NCBI RefSeq assembly: GCF_947503045.1 | Contig: NZ_CANNCF010000001.1 | Location: forward strand, 434,001 to 498,000 | Direction: 5' to 3' | From: an uncultured Tateyamaria sp. | GTDB lineage: Bacteria > Pseudomonadota > Alphaproteobacteria > Rhodobacterales > Rhodobacteraceae | DNA length: 64,000 nucleotides | Shown here: positions 10,358-22,357 of the stretch, piece by piece | Layout: each line of letters opens with the position of its first letter | Numbering within the stretch: the stretch's first letter is position 1 | Translations under genes and position numbers: made by a program | The notes under the pieces: model-generated | The model's database searches: none | The model's input: only the letters and a program-made list of their open reading frames with translations | What the model was told of the DNA's origin: nothing

Positions 10358-11539
10358 TTACGACGTGTGGTCGTAGGCGCGTTCGCCATGAACGGCCAGG
10401 TCCAGCCCTTCCTGTTCGACATCGGCGCTGACCCGCAGCCCCACCAGTGCCTTGCAGATCAGCGCGATGACGATGGTCGCAACAACCGAGAACACACCGA
10501 CAATCACGAGGCTGCCGGCTTGGGCAACAAAGCTGCCCGCGCCGAACACCGCGATCATTAGCGTGCCAAAGATGCCGCCAACGCCGTGCACCGCAAAGAC
10601 ATCCAGCGTGTCGTCGATGGACAGGGTGTTGCGCACCAGTTTGACCGCTTCCTGACACAGCACACCCGCGACCGCGCCGATGACCAGCGCCTCGACCGGG
10701 CCGACAAAGCCCGAGGCCGGTGTGATCGACGCAAGCCCCGCGATTGTGCCGGTGACGATGCCGACGAGCGATGCCTTGCCATATTGGATCCGCTCCCACA
10801 GCGCCCAGGTGAGCGAGGCGGTGGCTGCCGAAATATGCGTGACGGTCAGCGCCATTGCGGCGCCGCCATCTGCGGCCAGTTGCGAACCCCCGTTAAAGCC
10901 GAACCAGCCGACCCACAAAAGGGCGGCACCGATCATCACGTAACCGGGGTTGTGGGGGGGCTTGGTCGCGTCCTTGCGTGGCCCGAGCATCACCGCCAGC
11001 ACAAGCGCGGCAATGCCTGCGGTCTCGTGAACGACCACACCGCCTGCAAAATCCTTGAGGCCCGTGTCGCCAAAGATGCCGCCATCCGCGAGAAAGCCGC
11101 CGCCCCAGACCCAGTGGACCACCGGCGCATAGCAGAGCAGCATCCAAAGGCTTGAGAACAAAAGTACAAAGCCAAAGCTGACCCGTTCTACATAGGCCCC
11201 CACGATCAGCGCGGGGGTGATGATCGCAAAGGTCATCTGAAAGGCAAAGAATAGGATTTCGGGCAGGGTCCCGGCCAATGTGTCGGCATCGACCCCGTTC
11301 AGGAACATCTTGCCCAAGCCGCCCCAGACCCCCGAGGTGCCAGGCCCAAAGGCAATCGAATAGCCCGCAACCAGCCAAAGTACGCTCATCAGGCATGCGA
11401 TCGCATAACAATGCATGAAAACGCTCAGCACATTGCGCGACCGCACCAGCCCGCCATAAAAAAGCGCAAGCCCCGGCAATGTCATCAACAGCACAAGCGC
11501 GGTTGCGACAATAATCCAAGCTGTGTCCGCTCCAACCAT
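10358..11539 (-). CDS. amtB: Ammonium transporter (Amt family)
   Basis: MVGADTAWIIVATALVLLMTLPGLALFYGGLVRSRNVLSVFMHC...FAGGVVVHETAGIAALVLA. Confidence 0.9.
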   Translation of the reverse strand: MVGADTAWIIVATALVLLMTLPGLALFYGGLVRSRNVLSVFMHCYAIACLMSVLWLVAGYSIAFGPGTSGVWGGLGKMFLNGVDADTLAGTLPEILFFAFQMTFAIITPALIVGAYVERVSFGFVLLFSSLWMLLCYAPVVHWVWGGGFLADGGIFGDTGLKDFAGGVVVHETAGIAALVLAVMLGPRKDATKPPHNPGYVMIGAALLWVGWFGFNGGSQLAADGGAAMALTVTHISAATASLTWALWERIQYGKASLVGIVTGTIAGLASITPASGFVGPVEALVIGAVAGVLCQEAVKLVRNTLSIDDTLDVFAVHGVGGIFGTLMIAVFGAGSFVAQAGSLVIVGVFSVVATIVIALICKALVGLRVSADVEQEGLDLAVHGERAYDHTS

Positions 11540-11866
11540 TCTAAGTTCCTCCCCGAAATTATCTTGCGGCCACAAACCGGGCTTGGGCTGCAAGAAAAAG
11601 AGGCAACTGGATTGAGGGGCGCTATAAATTGCGGCAAACGGGAAAAGATGAAAAAATAGGCAAATCTGCACCTGTATCGGGCTAAAAATGTGCGGTTTGT
11701 GGATTTGGGTACAGGCGGGGTCTGACGTCGTTCATCTGGACACGCCGGGCGAGCCCTCGGGGTTGGGCGTGCAGGTTGACTCAATGGAGAGATGAGGATG
11801 CTCTGCGCGCATGGGGGCACACTTCGCGGTCAGGCGCTGCCCTTGGGCCATGGCCGAACTGATCCC

Positions 11867-11895
11867 TTGATCCCGCACCACACCCCGTCTATACG
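11867..11895 (+). promoter_or_regulatory. Candidate sigma70 promoter for rplO-secY-adk
   Basis: TTGATC-17 bp-TATACG about 100 bp upstream of rplO. Confidence 0.55.
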
Positions 11896-11992
11896 CCCCC
11901 GGTGGCGCCTTGAGCCCCACAGAATCAAAACCAAAGACACGCCGCGTTCACCCATTCCGCTTCGGGGGTGCTTCCGGCTTAGGAGAAGCGAC

Positions 11993-12463
11993 ATGAAACT
12001 CAATGAACTGCGCGACAATCCCGGCGCAACCAAACCTCGCAAACGCGTGGGCCGTGGCCCCGGCTCCGGCACCGGTAAGATGGGTGGCCGTGGTATCAAG
12101 GGTCAGAAATCCCGTTCGGGTGTGGCCATCAATGGTTACGAAGGCGGCCAAATGCCTTTGTACCAACGTCTGCCCAAGCGCGGCTTTAACAAGCCAAACC
12201 GCAAGGCATTCGCCGTCGTCAACCTCGGTCTGATCCAGAAATTCATCGATCTGGGCAAGCTGGATGCGAAATCCGCCATCACCGAAGACGCGCTGGTCGC
12301 GTCCGGTCTGGTCCGCCGCAAGCTGGACGGTGTCCGGGTTCTGGCCAAGGGCGAGATCACAAGCAAAGTTGATCTGCAGGTGACCGGCGCGTCCAAATCC
12401 GCTGTCGAAGCGGTCGAAAAAGCCGGTGGCAAACTGGCCGTTGCAGCCGCAGCCGCCGAGTAA
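11993..12463 (+). CDS. rplO: 50S ribosomal protein L15
   Basis: [46 protein letters not shown] at 11993. Confidence 0.97.
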   Translation: MKLNELRDNPGATKPRKRVGRGPGSGTGKMGGRGIKGQKSRSGVAINGYEGGQMPLYQRLPKRGFNKPNRKAFAVVNLGLIQKFIDLGKLDAKSAITEDALVASGLVRRKLDGVRVLAKGEITSKVDLQVTGASKSAVEAVEKAGGKLAVAAAAAE

Positions 12464-12595
12464 GCCGGATTGACGCCTTGTGAGCCGCGTCCGCGCGGCT
12501 TACATAAGGCCTCAAGTTTTCTATAGCGCCGCCCGCAGGTATACGACCCGTCGTGGTCATCGTGTGCGGTGTTTTGTTCAAAGGACATCGCCCGC

Positions 12596-13960
<1,365 letters not shown>

Positions 13961-13984
13961 GGCCTCACAGGGAGGGGGACAAGA

Positions 13985-14629
13985 ATGAACATTATCCTGC
14001 TGGGCCCGCCAGGTGCGGGCAAAGGAACACAAGCGCGTTTTCTCGTGGAAGAGCGTGGCATGGTGCAGCTGAGCACCGGTGACATGCTGCGCGCGGCCAA
14101 GGACTCGGGCTCTGAGATGGGCAAGATCGTGGCTGACGTGATGGCGCGCGGCGCTTTGGTCACGGACGAGATCGTGATTGGCCTGATCCGCGAACAGCTG
14201 GAAACGGTCAAGGCCAACGGATTTATCTTTGACGGCTTTCCCCGCACGCTGGCGCAGGCTGATGCGCTGAACGATCTGTTGACCGAAGAGGGCGAGACCC
14301 TGGACGCGGTGATCGAGATGGAAGTGGATGACGAGGCACTGGTGGCCCGCATCACGGCCCGGTCGACCTGCGGCGCCTGCGGTGAGGTCTATAACGATCT
14401 GACCAAGCCGATCCCGGCAGATGGCAAATGCAGCAACTGCGGCAAGGAAAACGACTTCAAACGCCGCGCGGATGACAACGAAGAGTCCCTGCGCACACGC
14501 CTGATGGAATACTACAAAAAGACCTCTCCGCTGATCGGCTATTACTATGCCAAGGGACAGTTGACGAAGGTCGATGGGCTGGGCGAAATCGGCGACGTTA
14601 AGGCGGCGATCGCGGGTGTGCTTGGTTAG
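13985..14629 (+). CDS. adk: Adenylate kinase with Cys4 LID
   Basis: [23 protein letters not shown]...CSNCGK. Confidence 0.97.
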   Translation: MNIILLGPPGAGKGTQARFLVEERGMVQLSTGDMLRAAKDSGSEMGKIVADVMARGALVTDEIVIGLIREQLETVKANGFIFDGFPRTLAQADALNDLLTEEGETLDAVIEMEVDDEALVARITARSTCGACGEVYNDLTKPIPADGKCSNCGKENDFKRRADDNEESLRTRLMEYYKKTSPLIGYYYAKGQLTKVDGLGEIGDVKAAIAGVLG

Positions 14630-14802
14630 CAGTTCCGCCAAACGCCTTTCCTTGGCGGGTCCGGTATTGCTGGCTGTGGTGTGTGGATTTGTGTGGTTGA
14701 GCACACCGATAGAATTCCACCCTTGTACCGTCGATCAAGATGGTAAAGTCATTATTGACGAGCACACAAACTCGCCTGTGTGTCTGTAGGGGTGAGAAGG
14801 GG

Positions 14803-14831
14803 TTGACGCCCCCTTTTTCTAGGCCTATCTC
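14803..14831 (+). promoter_or_regulatory. Candidate sigma70 promoter for rpsM-rpsK-rpoA-rplQ
   Basis: TTGACG-17 bp-TATCTC. Confidence 0.55.
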
Positions 14832-14978
14832 ACGCCATCTCTGACGAGAATCAAATGGTTGGAACGCGTCCGACCAGATCACCTGATCAGCTGCAAGCCC
14901 GGGGGCAAAATCCTTGGGCTTTATGTTGTGAAAAAAGGGCCCGGAATTACGGGCTCGCAACGAAAAGGAATACGCCAA

Positions 14979-15347
14979 GTGGCACGTATTGCAGGGGTCA
15001 ACATCCCCACAGCCAAACGGGTTCCGATTGCTCTGACCTATATCACAGGCATCGGTAACACCTCCGCCCGCGCAATCTGCGAAGCGGTCGGCATCGAACA
15101 ATCCCGCCGGATCAACGAACTCAGCGACGCCGAAGTCCTGAAGATCCGCGAGCACATCGACGAAAACTACACGGTCGAAGGTGATTTGCGTCGCGACACG
15201 CAGATGAACATCAAGCGTCTGATGGACCTTGGCTGCTATCGCGGTCTGCGCCATCGCCGGAACCTGCCCGTTCGCGGTCAGCGTACCCACACCAACGCTC
15301 GCACCCGCAAAGGCCCCGCAAAGGCCATTGCCGGCAAGAAGAAATAA
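14979..15347 (+). CDS. rpsM: 30S ribosomal protein S13 (GTG start)
   Basis: (V)[37 protein letters not shown] at 14979 after AAGGAA. Confidence 0.96.
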   Translation: MARIAGVNIPTAKRVPIALTYITGIGNTSARAICEAVGIEQSRRINELSDAEVLKIREHIDENYTVEGDLRRDTQMNIKRLMDLGCYRGLRHRRNLPVRGQRTHTNARTRKGPAKAIAGKKK

Positions 15348-15359
15348 GGGGACGCACAG

Positions 15360-15749
15360 ATGGCACGCGATACACGCAAGACCAAACGCAAGGTCTCCAA
15401 GAACATCGCCGCAGGTGTGGCGCATGTGAACTCTTCGTTCAACAACACCAAGATCCTGATCTCGGACGTGCAGGGCAACGCAATTGCATGGTCTTCGGCA
15501 GGCACCATGGGGTTCAAGGGTTCGCGCAAATCCACACCTTACGCCGCCCAGATGGCGGCCGAAGATGCGGCACGCAAGGCGCAGGAACACGGCGTCAAGA
15601 CAATCGAAGTCGAAGTGCAGGGCCCCGGTTCGGGTCGTGAGTCGGCTTTGCGCGCCTTGGCTGCTGCCGGGTTCAACGTGACATCCATCCGTGATGTGAC
15701 GCCGATGGCCCACAATGGCTGCCGCCCGCCCAAACGCCGCCGCGTCTAA
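15360..15749 (+). CDS. rpsK: 30S ribosomal protein S11
   Basis: [43 protein letters not shown]. Confidence 0.98.
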   Translation: MARDTRKTKRKVSKNIAAGVAHVNSSFNNTKILISDVQGNAIAWSSAGTMGFKGSRKSTPYAAQMAAEDAARKAQEHGVKTIEVEVQGPGSGRESALRALAAAGFNVTSIRDVTPMAHNGCRPPKRRRV

Positions 15750-15768
15750 GCGACATATGAATTTCTAC

Positions 15769-15809
15769 CGGGGCCGCGTGTTTTTGCACGGCCCCAATCC
15801 GCTTTTTTG
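15769..15809 (+). terminator. Putative intrinsic terminator/attenuator between rpsK and rpoA
   Basis: GGGGCCGCG-TGTTTTTG-CACGGCCCC followed by AATCCGCTTTTTT. Confidence 0.55.
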
Positions 15810-15865
15810 AAACCTCGGGCGCTTGTTTTTTAGGACATGGAGAACGAGCAGGAATGGAGGGACGC

Positions 15866-16882
15866 ATGATCCACAAGAATTGGGCTGAACTGATCAAGCC
15901 GCAACAACTGGAAGTGAAACCGGGCAATGAACCCGCGCGCCAGGCCACTGTTGTCGCCGAACCGCTGGAGCGCGGCTTTGGTCTGACGCTGGGCAACGCG
16001 GTGCGCCGCGTGCTGATGTCGTCCCTGCAGGGCGCGGCCATCACATCCGTACAGATCGACAACGTGCTGCACGAGTTCTCGTCCATCGCCGGTGTGCGCG
16101 AAGACGTGACCGACGTGATCCTGAACCTCAAGCAGGTGTCCCTGCGCATGGAAGTCGAAGGCCCCAAGCGCCTGTCGATTTCGGCCAAGGGCCCCGGCGT
16201 TGTGACGGCTGGTGATATTTCGGAAAGCGCGGGCATCGAGATCCTGAACCGCGATCTGGTTATCTGCCACCTCGATGACGGTGCCGACGTGTTCATGGAA
16301 CTGACCGTCAACACCGGCAAAGGCTATGTTTCGGCTGACAAGAACAAGCCCGAAGACGCGCCCATCGGCCTGATCCCGATCGACGCGATCTATTCGCCCG
16401 TCAAGAAGGTCAGCTATGACGTCCAGCCCACCCGCGAGGGCCAGGTGTTGGATTATGACAAGCTGACCATGAAGGTCGAAACCGATGGCTCCATCACGCC
16501 GGATGATGCCGTGGCCTTTGCTGCGCGCATCCTGCAGGATCAGCTGGGCATCTTTGTGAACTTTGACGAGCCTGAGTCGGCCAACCGTCAGGACGACGAC
16601 GATGGTCTCGAGTTCAACCCGCTTCTGCTCAAGAAAGTGGACGAACTGGAATTGTCCGTGCGTTCGGCGAACTGCCTCAAGAACGACAACATCGTCTATA
16701 TCGGCGATCTCATCCAGAAGACCGAAGCAGAAATGCTGCGCACGCCGAACTTTGGCCGCAAGTCGCTGAACGAGATCAAAGAGGTGCTGTCGGGCATGGG
16801 TCTGCACCTTGGCATGGATGTCGAGGACTGGCCGCCTGACAACATCGAGGACCTCGCCAAGAAGTTCGAAGACAACTTTTGA
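15866..16882 (+). CDS. rpoA: DNA-directed RNA polymerase subunit alpha
   Basis: [26 protein letters not shown]-terminal RNSL-type CTD. Confidence 0.98.
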   Translation: MIHKNWAELIKPQQLEVKPGNEPARQATVVAEPLERGFGLTLGNAVRRVLMSSLQGAAITSVQIDNVLHEFSSIAGVREDVTDVILNLKQVSLRMEVEGPKRLSISAKGPGVVTAGDISESAGIEILNRDLVICHLDDGADVFMELTVNTGKGYVSADKNKPEDAPIGLIPIDAIYSPVKKVSYDVQPTREGQVLDYDKLTMKVETDGSITPDDAVAFAARILQDQLGIFVNFDEPESANRQDDDDGLEFNPLLLKKVDELELSVRSANCLKNDNIVYIGDLIQKTEAEMLRTPNFGRKSLNEIKEVLSGMGLHLGMDVEDWPPDNIEDLAKKFEDNF

Positions 16883-16889
16883 GCCGTAA

Positions 16890-16913
16890 GGTGGGCAGGA
16901 TTGCCCACCCTAC
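16890..16913. repeat. REP-like palindrome GGTGGGCAGGATTGCCCACCCTAC
   Basis: Inverted repeat between rpoA and rplQ. Confidence 0.8.
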
Positions 16914-17015
16914 ATCACGACTGGGTGGCGACACCCCAAGGAGAGCCGCGGACACGCATCCAAGGCCGGACAAAGTAAAACAGCCCGTAGAGGGCACCAA
17001 ATCGGAGACTAGAAA

Positions 17016-17435
17016 ATGCGTCACGCACGTGGATACCGCCGCCTGAACCGCACCCATGAACACCGCAAGGCGCTGTTCAGCAACATGGCCGGCTCGCTCA
17101 TTGAACATGAGCAGATCAAGACAACCCTTCCCAAGGCCAAGGAATTGCGCCCGATCATCGAAAAGCTGGTCACGCTGGCCAAGCGCGGCGATCTGCACGC
17201 CCGCCGTCAGGCCGCCTCCAAGCTGAAGGAAGAGCAATACGTTGCCAAACTGTTCGAGGTGCTTGGCCCTCGCTATGCCGAGCGTTCGGGCGGGTATGTG
17301 CGCGTTCTCAAGGCGGGCTTCCGCTATGGTGACATGGCGCCCATGGCGATCATCGAATTCGTCGACCGCGACCGCGACGCCAAGGGCGCTGCGGACAAGG
17401 CCCGCGTTGCAGCCGAAGACGCCGCCGAAGAATAA
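17016..17435 (+). CDS. rplQ: 50S ribosomal protein L17
   Basis: [46 protein letters not shown]. Confidence 0.98.
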   Translation: MRHARGYRRLNRTHEHRKALFSNMAGSLIEHEQIKTTLPKAKELRPIIEKLVTLAKRGDLHARRQAASKLKEEQYVAKLFEVLGPRYAERSGGYVRVLKAGFRYGDMAPMAIIEFVDRDRDAKGAADKARVAAEDAAEE

Positions 17436-17460
17436 GCTCAGCTTACGTGCTGTTCTGGTC

Positions 17461-17487
17461 AAACCCCTGCCTCTGGCGGGGGTTTTT
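17461..17487 (+). terminator. Intrinsic terminator after rplQ
   Basis: AAACCCCTGCC-TCT-GGCGGGGGTTTTT. Confidence 0.85.
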
Positions 17488-17560
17488 CATTTCCGGGGGT
17501 CTCACCTGACCATCTGTGTCCCTTGCAATCCCACGTGGTCATTTGCATATTTTTGGAACA

Positions 17561-18937
17561 ATGAAATACCTCATCACCTTTCTTTTTTGCGTGTTTCCCA
17601 TATTGGTTGTGGCACAAGCCCGCCTGCCTGAAAGCAGGTCCGAGATTTCGCTGAGCTTTGCGCCACTGGTGCGCGACACCGCCCCTGCGGTTGTCAACAT
17701 CTATGCCAAGGTGATCACCCAGACCCGCCAGCGCACGCCCTTCATGAACGATCCGTTTTTCGAGCGGTTTTTCGAAGGCTTTGGCCAGCCCCAGCCGCGG
17801 GTGCAGAACTCGCTTGGTTCGGGCGTGATCCTGTCTGCGGACGGGATCGTGGTGTCGAACTATCACGTGGTTGGTCAGGCGACCGACATTCGGATCGTGC
17901 TGAACGATCGGCGCGAATATACTGCCCGCGTGCTGTTGGGGGATGCCGAAAGCGATCTCGCCATCCTGCAGATTGATGGGGTCGAGGGCCTGCCGTTTCT
18001 GCCCCTGCGCGACAGTGACACCGTCGAAGTGGGCGAGCTGGTGCTGGCCATCGGCAATCCGTTTGGCGTGGGCCAGACAGTGTCGTCGGGCATCGTGTCC
18101 GGCCTTGCGCGCTCAGGCGGGGCCAATGGTGGCGGCCTTGGTTATTTCGTGCAGACCGACGCGCCCATAAACCCCGGCAATTCGGGCGGCGCGCTTGTGG
18201 GCATGGATGGGCGGCTGATCGGGGTGAACACGCGTATCCTCAGCCGCTCGGGAGGCTCGAATGGCATCGGCTTCGCCATTCCGTCCGATCTGATCGCTGC
18301 GTTCATGCGACAGGCCGAGGCGGGCAATGACCGTTTTGTGCGCCCTTGGGCGGGTGCCACCGGGCAGGTGGTCGATGCTGATCTGGCGCAGATGCTTGAA
18401 CTAGATCGGCCCGGCGGCATCATCCTGTCGGGCCTGCATCCCGCCAGTCCGCTGGCTTCTGCAGGGTTCGAGGTTGGTGACGTGGTGCTGGCCGTGGACG
18501 GGGCCGAGGTGCACAGCCCCGGCGAGATGTTGTTTCGCATGGGGCTGGCCAGTGCGAGTGATACCGTTACCATGACGCGCCTGCGCGAGGGTGACACTGC
18601 GGAACTGACCGTCACGATGATCCCCCCACCCGAGGACCCGCCGCGCGGCGAGATCACCCTGTCCGAAGATGCAAGCCTGCCGGGGCTCAGCGTGGCCCGC
18701 GTGAACCCGGCCGTGATTTCTGAATTGCGGCTGCCGCTTGTGTCGGACGGTGTCGTTGTCACCGGCCTGGGCACGCTTGGTGCGCGCGTTGGTCTGCGTG
18801 TCGGGGATATCCTGCAGGTCATTGATGGGCGCGAGATCGTTGAACCTGAGGATGCGGCAACTGCGCTGGAACGCGCCCGCCGGGGCACCCGCGTGCAGGC
18901 CTTGCGCCGGGGTGGCCGCGTCATGTTGCGCTTTTAG
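17561..18937 (+). CDS. Do/DegQ-like periplasmic serine protease with PDZ domains
   Basis: SGVILSADGIVVSNYHVV...DAESDLAILQID...QTDAPINPGNSGGALV; signal peptide. Confidence 0.93.
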   Translation: MKYLITFLFCVFPILVVAQARLPESRSEISLSFAPLVRDTAPAVVNIYAKVITQTRQRTPFMNDPFFERFFEGFGQPQPRVQNSLGSGVILSADGIVVSNYHVVGQATDIRIVLNDRREYTARVLLGDAESDLAILQIDGVEGLPFLPLRDSDTVEVGELVLAIGNPFGVGQTVSSGIVSGLARSGGANGGGLGYFVQTDAPINPGNSGGALVGMDGRLIGVNTRILSRSGGSNGIGFAIPSDLIAAFMRQAEAGNDRFVRPWAGATGQVVDADLAQMLELDRPGGIILSGLHPASPLASAGFEVGDVVLAVDGAEVHSPGEMLFRMGLASASDTVTMTRLREGDTAELTVTMIPPPEDPPRGEITLSEDASLPGLSVARVNPAVISELRLPLVSDGVVVTGLGTLGARVGLRVGDILQVIDGREIVEPEDAATALERARRGTRVQALRRGGRVMLRF

Positions 18938-20242
18938 ATGGCGGACCTGTTTGCCTCTGAGCCGAGCATTGATGCAGGCCACCGCCCGTTGGCTGACCGT
19001 CTGCGCCCCAAGGTTCTGAGCGAGGTCATTGGCCAGCGGCAGGTGCTCGGCCCCGATGCGCCGCTCAGCGTGATGCTGGCGGCCGGCGCGTTGGGCTCGC
19101 TGGTCTTTTGGGGGCCGCCCGGTGTGGGCAAGACCACCATCGCGCGCCTTCTGGCGCATGAGACCGACCTGCATTTTGTGCAGATCAGCGCGATTTTCAC
19201 AGGCGTGCCGGACCTGAAAAAAGTGTTCGAGGCCGCACGCATTCGTCGCCAGAACGGGCAGGGCACCTTGCTGTTCGTTGACGAAATCCACCGCTTCAAC
19301 AAGGCCCAGCAGGACGGTTTTCTGCCGCATATGGAGGACGGGACGATCCTGCTGCTGGGTGCGACCACGGAAAACCCCAGCTTTGAGCTGAACGCCGCTG
19401 TTCTGTCCCGCGCGCAGGTGCTGGTGCTGGAACGGCTTGACCTCAAGGATCTTGAGTTGATGGCGCAGCGCGCGGAACAGGAGCTGGATAAAGCCCTGCC
19501 GCTGGATGAACCGGCCCGCGAGGCGCTGCTGGAGATGGCCGATGGGGACGGGCGTGCGCTGCTCAACCTGATCGAGCAGGTCGCGGCCTGGAGGATTGAG
19601 GGCAAGCTGGACAGGGATGCGCTGGCCACCCGCCTGATGCGCCGGGCCGCGCAATACGACAAGTCCGGTGATGCCCATTACAATCTGATATCGGCCTTGC
19701 ACAAATCGGTGCGCGGATCGGACCCGGATGCGTCGCTGTATTGGTTTGCGCGCATGCTTGAGGGGGGCGAAGACCCCCGTTATCTCGCCCGGCGCATCAC
19801 CCGCATGGCGGTCGAGGATATAGGCCTAGCTGACCCGCAGGCCCAAGCGGTGTGCCTGCAAAGCTGGGAGACCTATGAGCGTCTCGGCAGCCCCGAGGGC
19901 GAGTTGGCATTGGCGCAGGCCCTTGTCTACATCGCGCTCGCACCCAAATCGAACGCGGCCTACAACGCCTATAAGGGCGCGCGGCGGGCGGCCAAGCAGA
20001 CCGGATCGCATCCGCCACCCAAGCATATCCTGAATGCGCCAACCGCGCTGATGAAGGATCAGGGATACGGTGCGGGCTATGCTTATGACCACGACGCCGA
20101 GGATGGGTTTTCCGGGGCGAACTACTTTCCTGACGGGATGGAGCGCGCCGACCTCTACCAGCCGGTCGAACGCGGGTTCGAGCGCGACCTGAAAAAGCGG
20201 CTGGAGTACTTTGCGCGGTTGCGGGCCAAGCGGAACACCTGA
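18938..20242 (+). CDS. rarA: Replication-associated recombination protein A
   Basis: RLRPKVLSEVIGQRQVLG...FWGPPGVGKTTIARLLA...LFVDEIHRFNKAQQDGFLPHME. Confidence 0.95.
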   Translation: MADLFASEPSIDAGHRPLADRLRPKVLSEVIGQRQVLGPDAPLSVMLAAGALGSLVFWGPPGVGKTTIARLLAHETDLHFVQISAIFTGVPDLKKVFEAARIRRQNGQGTLLFVDEIHRFNKAQQDGFLPHMEDGTILLLGATTENPSFELNAAVLSRAQVLVLERLDLKDLELMAQRAEQELDKALPLDEPAREALLEMADGDGRALLNLIEQVAAWRIEGKLDRDALATRLMRRAAQYDKSGDAHYNLISALHKSVRGSDPDASLYWFARMLEGGEDPRYLARRITRMAVEDIGLADPQAQAVCLQSWETYERLGSPEGELALAQALVYIALAPKSNAAYNAYKGARRAAKQTGSHPPPKHILNAPTALMKDQGYGAGYAYDHDAEDGFSGANYFPDGMERADLYQPVERGFERDLKKRLEYFARLRAKRNT

Positions 20243-20283
20243 GCGCGCTTGACTCTGCTGGCCGAAGGGACGACAGACCGCGC

Positions 20284-20664
20284 ATGTTTACAACCCTTTC
20301 TCTTGTGGCCCTTGGCGGGGCGATTGGCGCGTCCTTGCGCTGGCTGACGGGCGTGGCGATGCTGCGCGCGCTGGGTCAGACTGATTTTCCACTGGCCATC
20401 ATCAGCGTCAACGTCATCGGGTCCTTCCTGATGGGTGTTTTTGTTGTGGCCGCCGCGCAAAAGGGGCTGACGCATCTGTCGCCTTTGGTGATGACCGGCA
20501 TTCTCGGCGGGTTCACCACCTTTTCGGCCTTTTCGCTTGAGACCATGACGCTGATCGAACGGGGGCAGGTCGCCTCGGCCAGCCTTTATATCCTGTTGTC
20601 GGTCGGCCTGTCCGTGGGCGCATTGGCGCTGGGCCTGATCCTCGCGCGGGGGGTGTTTGCATGA
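20284..20664 (+). CDS. crcB: Fluoride exporter CrcB/Fluc
   Basis: GGAIGASLRWLTG...INVIGSFLMGV...GGFTTFSAFSLE. Confidence 0.93.
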   Translation: MFTTLSLVALGGAIGASLRWLTGVAMLRALGQTDFPLAIISVNVIGSFLMGVFVVAAAQKGLTHLSPLVMTGILGGFTTFSAFSLETMTLIERGQVASASLYILLSVGLSVGALALGLILARGVFA

Positions 20665-21698
20665 GTGGTGTTCAGACGATCACCGTGGGCGAGGACGAGG
20701 GCGATCAGCGCCTTGATCGGTTCCTCAAGCGCCGCTTTCCGCAGTTGTCCCAGGGCATGGTGGAAAAGATGTGCCGCAAGGGCGAATGTCGCGTGGATGG
20801 GGGCCGGGTCAAATCCAACTCGCGCGTGGAAGAGGGCCAGCAGGTCCGGGTGCCGCCTATCCCCGACAGCAAGGCGCCGCCGGTTGAGCGCACGGGCGTG
20901 TCCGAGGCCGACACCAAGCTGATCCAATCCTGCGTCATTTACCGCGACGATCATGTGATCGCGATCAACAAGCCGGCGGGTCTGCCGACCCAGGGCGGTT
21001 CGGGCCAGACCCGCCATGTGGACGGCATGGCCGAGGCGCTGATGTTCGGGTTCGAGGACAAGCCGCGCCTTGTGCATCGTCTGGACAAGGACACATCCGG
21101 CGTGCTGCTGCTGGCCCGCACGCGTCTGGCCGCCAAGGCGCTGACAGCGGCGATGCGCCACCGCGAGACGCGCAAGATTTACTGGGCCTTGGTGGCCGGT
21201 GTGCCCACGCCCTATCTGGGCGAGATCAAATATGGGCTGGTCAAGGCCCCCGGTCGCGGCAAGGGCGGCGAGGGCGAAAAGATGATCGCCGTCCACCCGC
21301 GCGAGGTCGAAAACACGCCCGGCGCCAAACGGGCGGCGACGCTTTATGCCACGCTATACCGCGTCGCCTCGCGTGCGGCATGGGTCGCGATGGAGCCGAT
21401 CACCGGGCGCACCCACCAATTGCGCGCGCACATGGCCGAGATTGGGCATCCGATCATTGGCGATGGCAAATATGGCGGCTCGGGGCAGGAAAACCTTGGC
21501 GATGGCTGGGGCGCGCAACTGGGTGGGATCATCTCGAAAAAACTGCACTTGCACGCCCGCATGATGCGGTTCGAACATCCTCATACCCGCAAGGTTATCA
21601 CGGTCACCGCGCCGATGCCCGATCACATGGCCGCCAGTTGGGACACCTTTGGCTGGACTGAGGATCTGGCCGCCGAGGACCCGTTCGAGGACATCTGA
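20661..21698 (+). CDS. RluC/RluD-family pseudouridine synthase
   Basis: S4 domain; LVHRLDKDTSGVLLLARTRLAAKAL; GRTHQLRAHMAEIGHPIIGD. Confidence 0.93.
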   Translation: MSGVQTITVGEDEGDQRLDRFLKRRFPQLSQGMVEKMCRKGECRVDGGRVKSNSRVEEGQQVRVPPIPDSKAPPVERTGVSEADTKLIQSCVIYRDDHVIAINKPAGLPTQGGSGQTRHVDGMAEALMFGFEDKPRLVHRLDKDTSGVLLLARTRLAAKALTAAMRHRETRKIYWALVAGVPTPYLGEIKYGLVKAPGRGKGGEGEKMIAVHPREVENTPGAKRAATLYATLYRVASRAAWVAMEPITGRTHQLRAHMAEIGHPIIGDGKYGGSGQENLGDGWGAQLGGIISKKLHLHARMMRFEHPHTRKVITVTAPMPDHMAASWDTFGWTEDLAAEDPFEDI

Positions 21699-22357
21699 TG
21701 CGGCTGGTGATCTTTGATGTGGACGGCACGCTGGTCGACAGTCAGGGCGACATCGTGGCCAGCATGACCGCCGCCTTTGAAGATGCCGGACTGCCTGTGC
21801 CGGTACGCTCCAGAATCCTCAGCATCGTGGGCCTGTCGCTGGACGTGGCCATGGGCGAACTGGCGCCGGGTGCGGACACAAACCGGATGGTGCGCGTCTA
21901 CAAGGACGCCTATGCGCAGCTGCGCGTGTCCAAGGGGGCGGCGTCTTCGCCGCTATATCCCGGGGCGCGGGCGGCGCTGGATCACTTTGCGGGCCGCAGC
22001 GATCTGGTGATGGGTGTGGCCACGGGCAAATCCAAGCGTGGCCTTGATGGTCTGATCGAGGCGCATGGGTTGGAGGATATGTTTGTCACGCGGCAAGTCG
22101 CAGATTTCCACCCCTCCAAACCGCATCCGTCGATGATCCACACTGCGCTGGACGAGACGGGGGTTGCGCCGGGCGATGCGGTAATGATTGGCGATACGCG
22201 ATTTGATATGGAGATGGCGGCCAATGCCGGTGTGGCGGGCATTGGTGTGACGTGGGGGTACCATCCGCGCACGCAGCTTGGTGCGGCGCGGCACATCATC
22301 GAGGACTTTCGCGATTTGGCAGGGGCGGTCGACGCCCTGTGGGAGGGGCGCATATGA
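21698..22357 (+). CDS. HAD-family hydrolase (phosphoglycolate phosphatase-like)
   Basis: LVIFDVDGTLVDSQ...MIGDTRFDMEMAANAG. Confidence 0.9.
   Translation: MRLVIFDVDGTLVDSQGDIVASMTAAFEDAGLPVPVRSRILSIVGLSLDVAMGELAPGADTNRMVRVYKDAYAQLRVSKGAASSPLYPGARAALDHFAGRSDLVMGVATGKSKRGLDGLIEAHGLEDMFVTRQVADFHPSKPHPSMIHTALDETGVAPGDAVMIGDTRFDMEMAANAGVAGIGVTWGYHPRTQLGAARHIIEDFRDLAGAVDALWEGRI

Noticed and set aside
14574-14789. Small ORF after adk (…SLAGPVLLAVVCGFVWLSTPIEFHPCTVDQDGKV...)
   Set aside because: Could be a short membrane peptide, but no ATG start without overlapping adk and no recognised family; insufficient support.
18401-19702. 433-aa minus-strand ORF
   Set aside because: Antisense to the Do-like protease and rarA; shadow ORF.
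20243-20283. Fluoride riboswitch upstream of crcB
   Set aside because: Only about 40 bp separates rarA and crcB; no recognisable riboswitch core.
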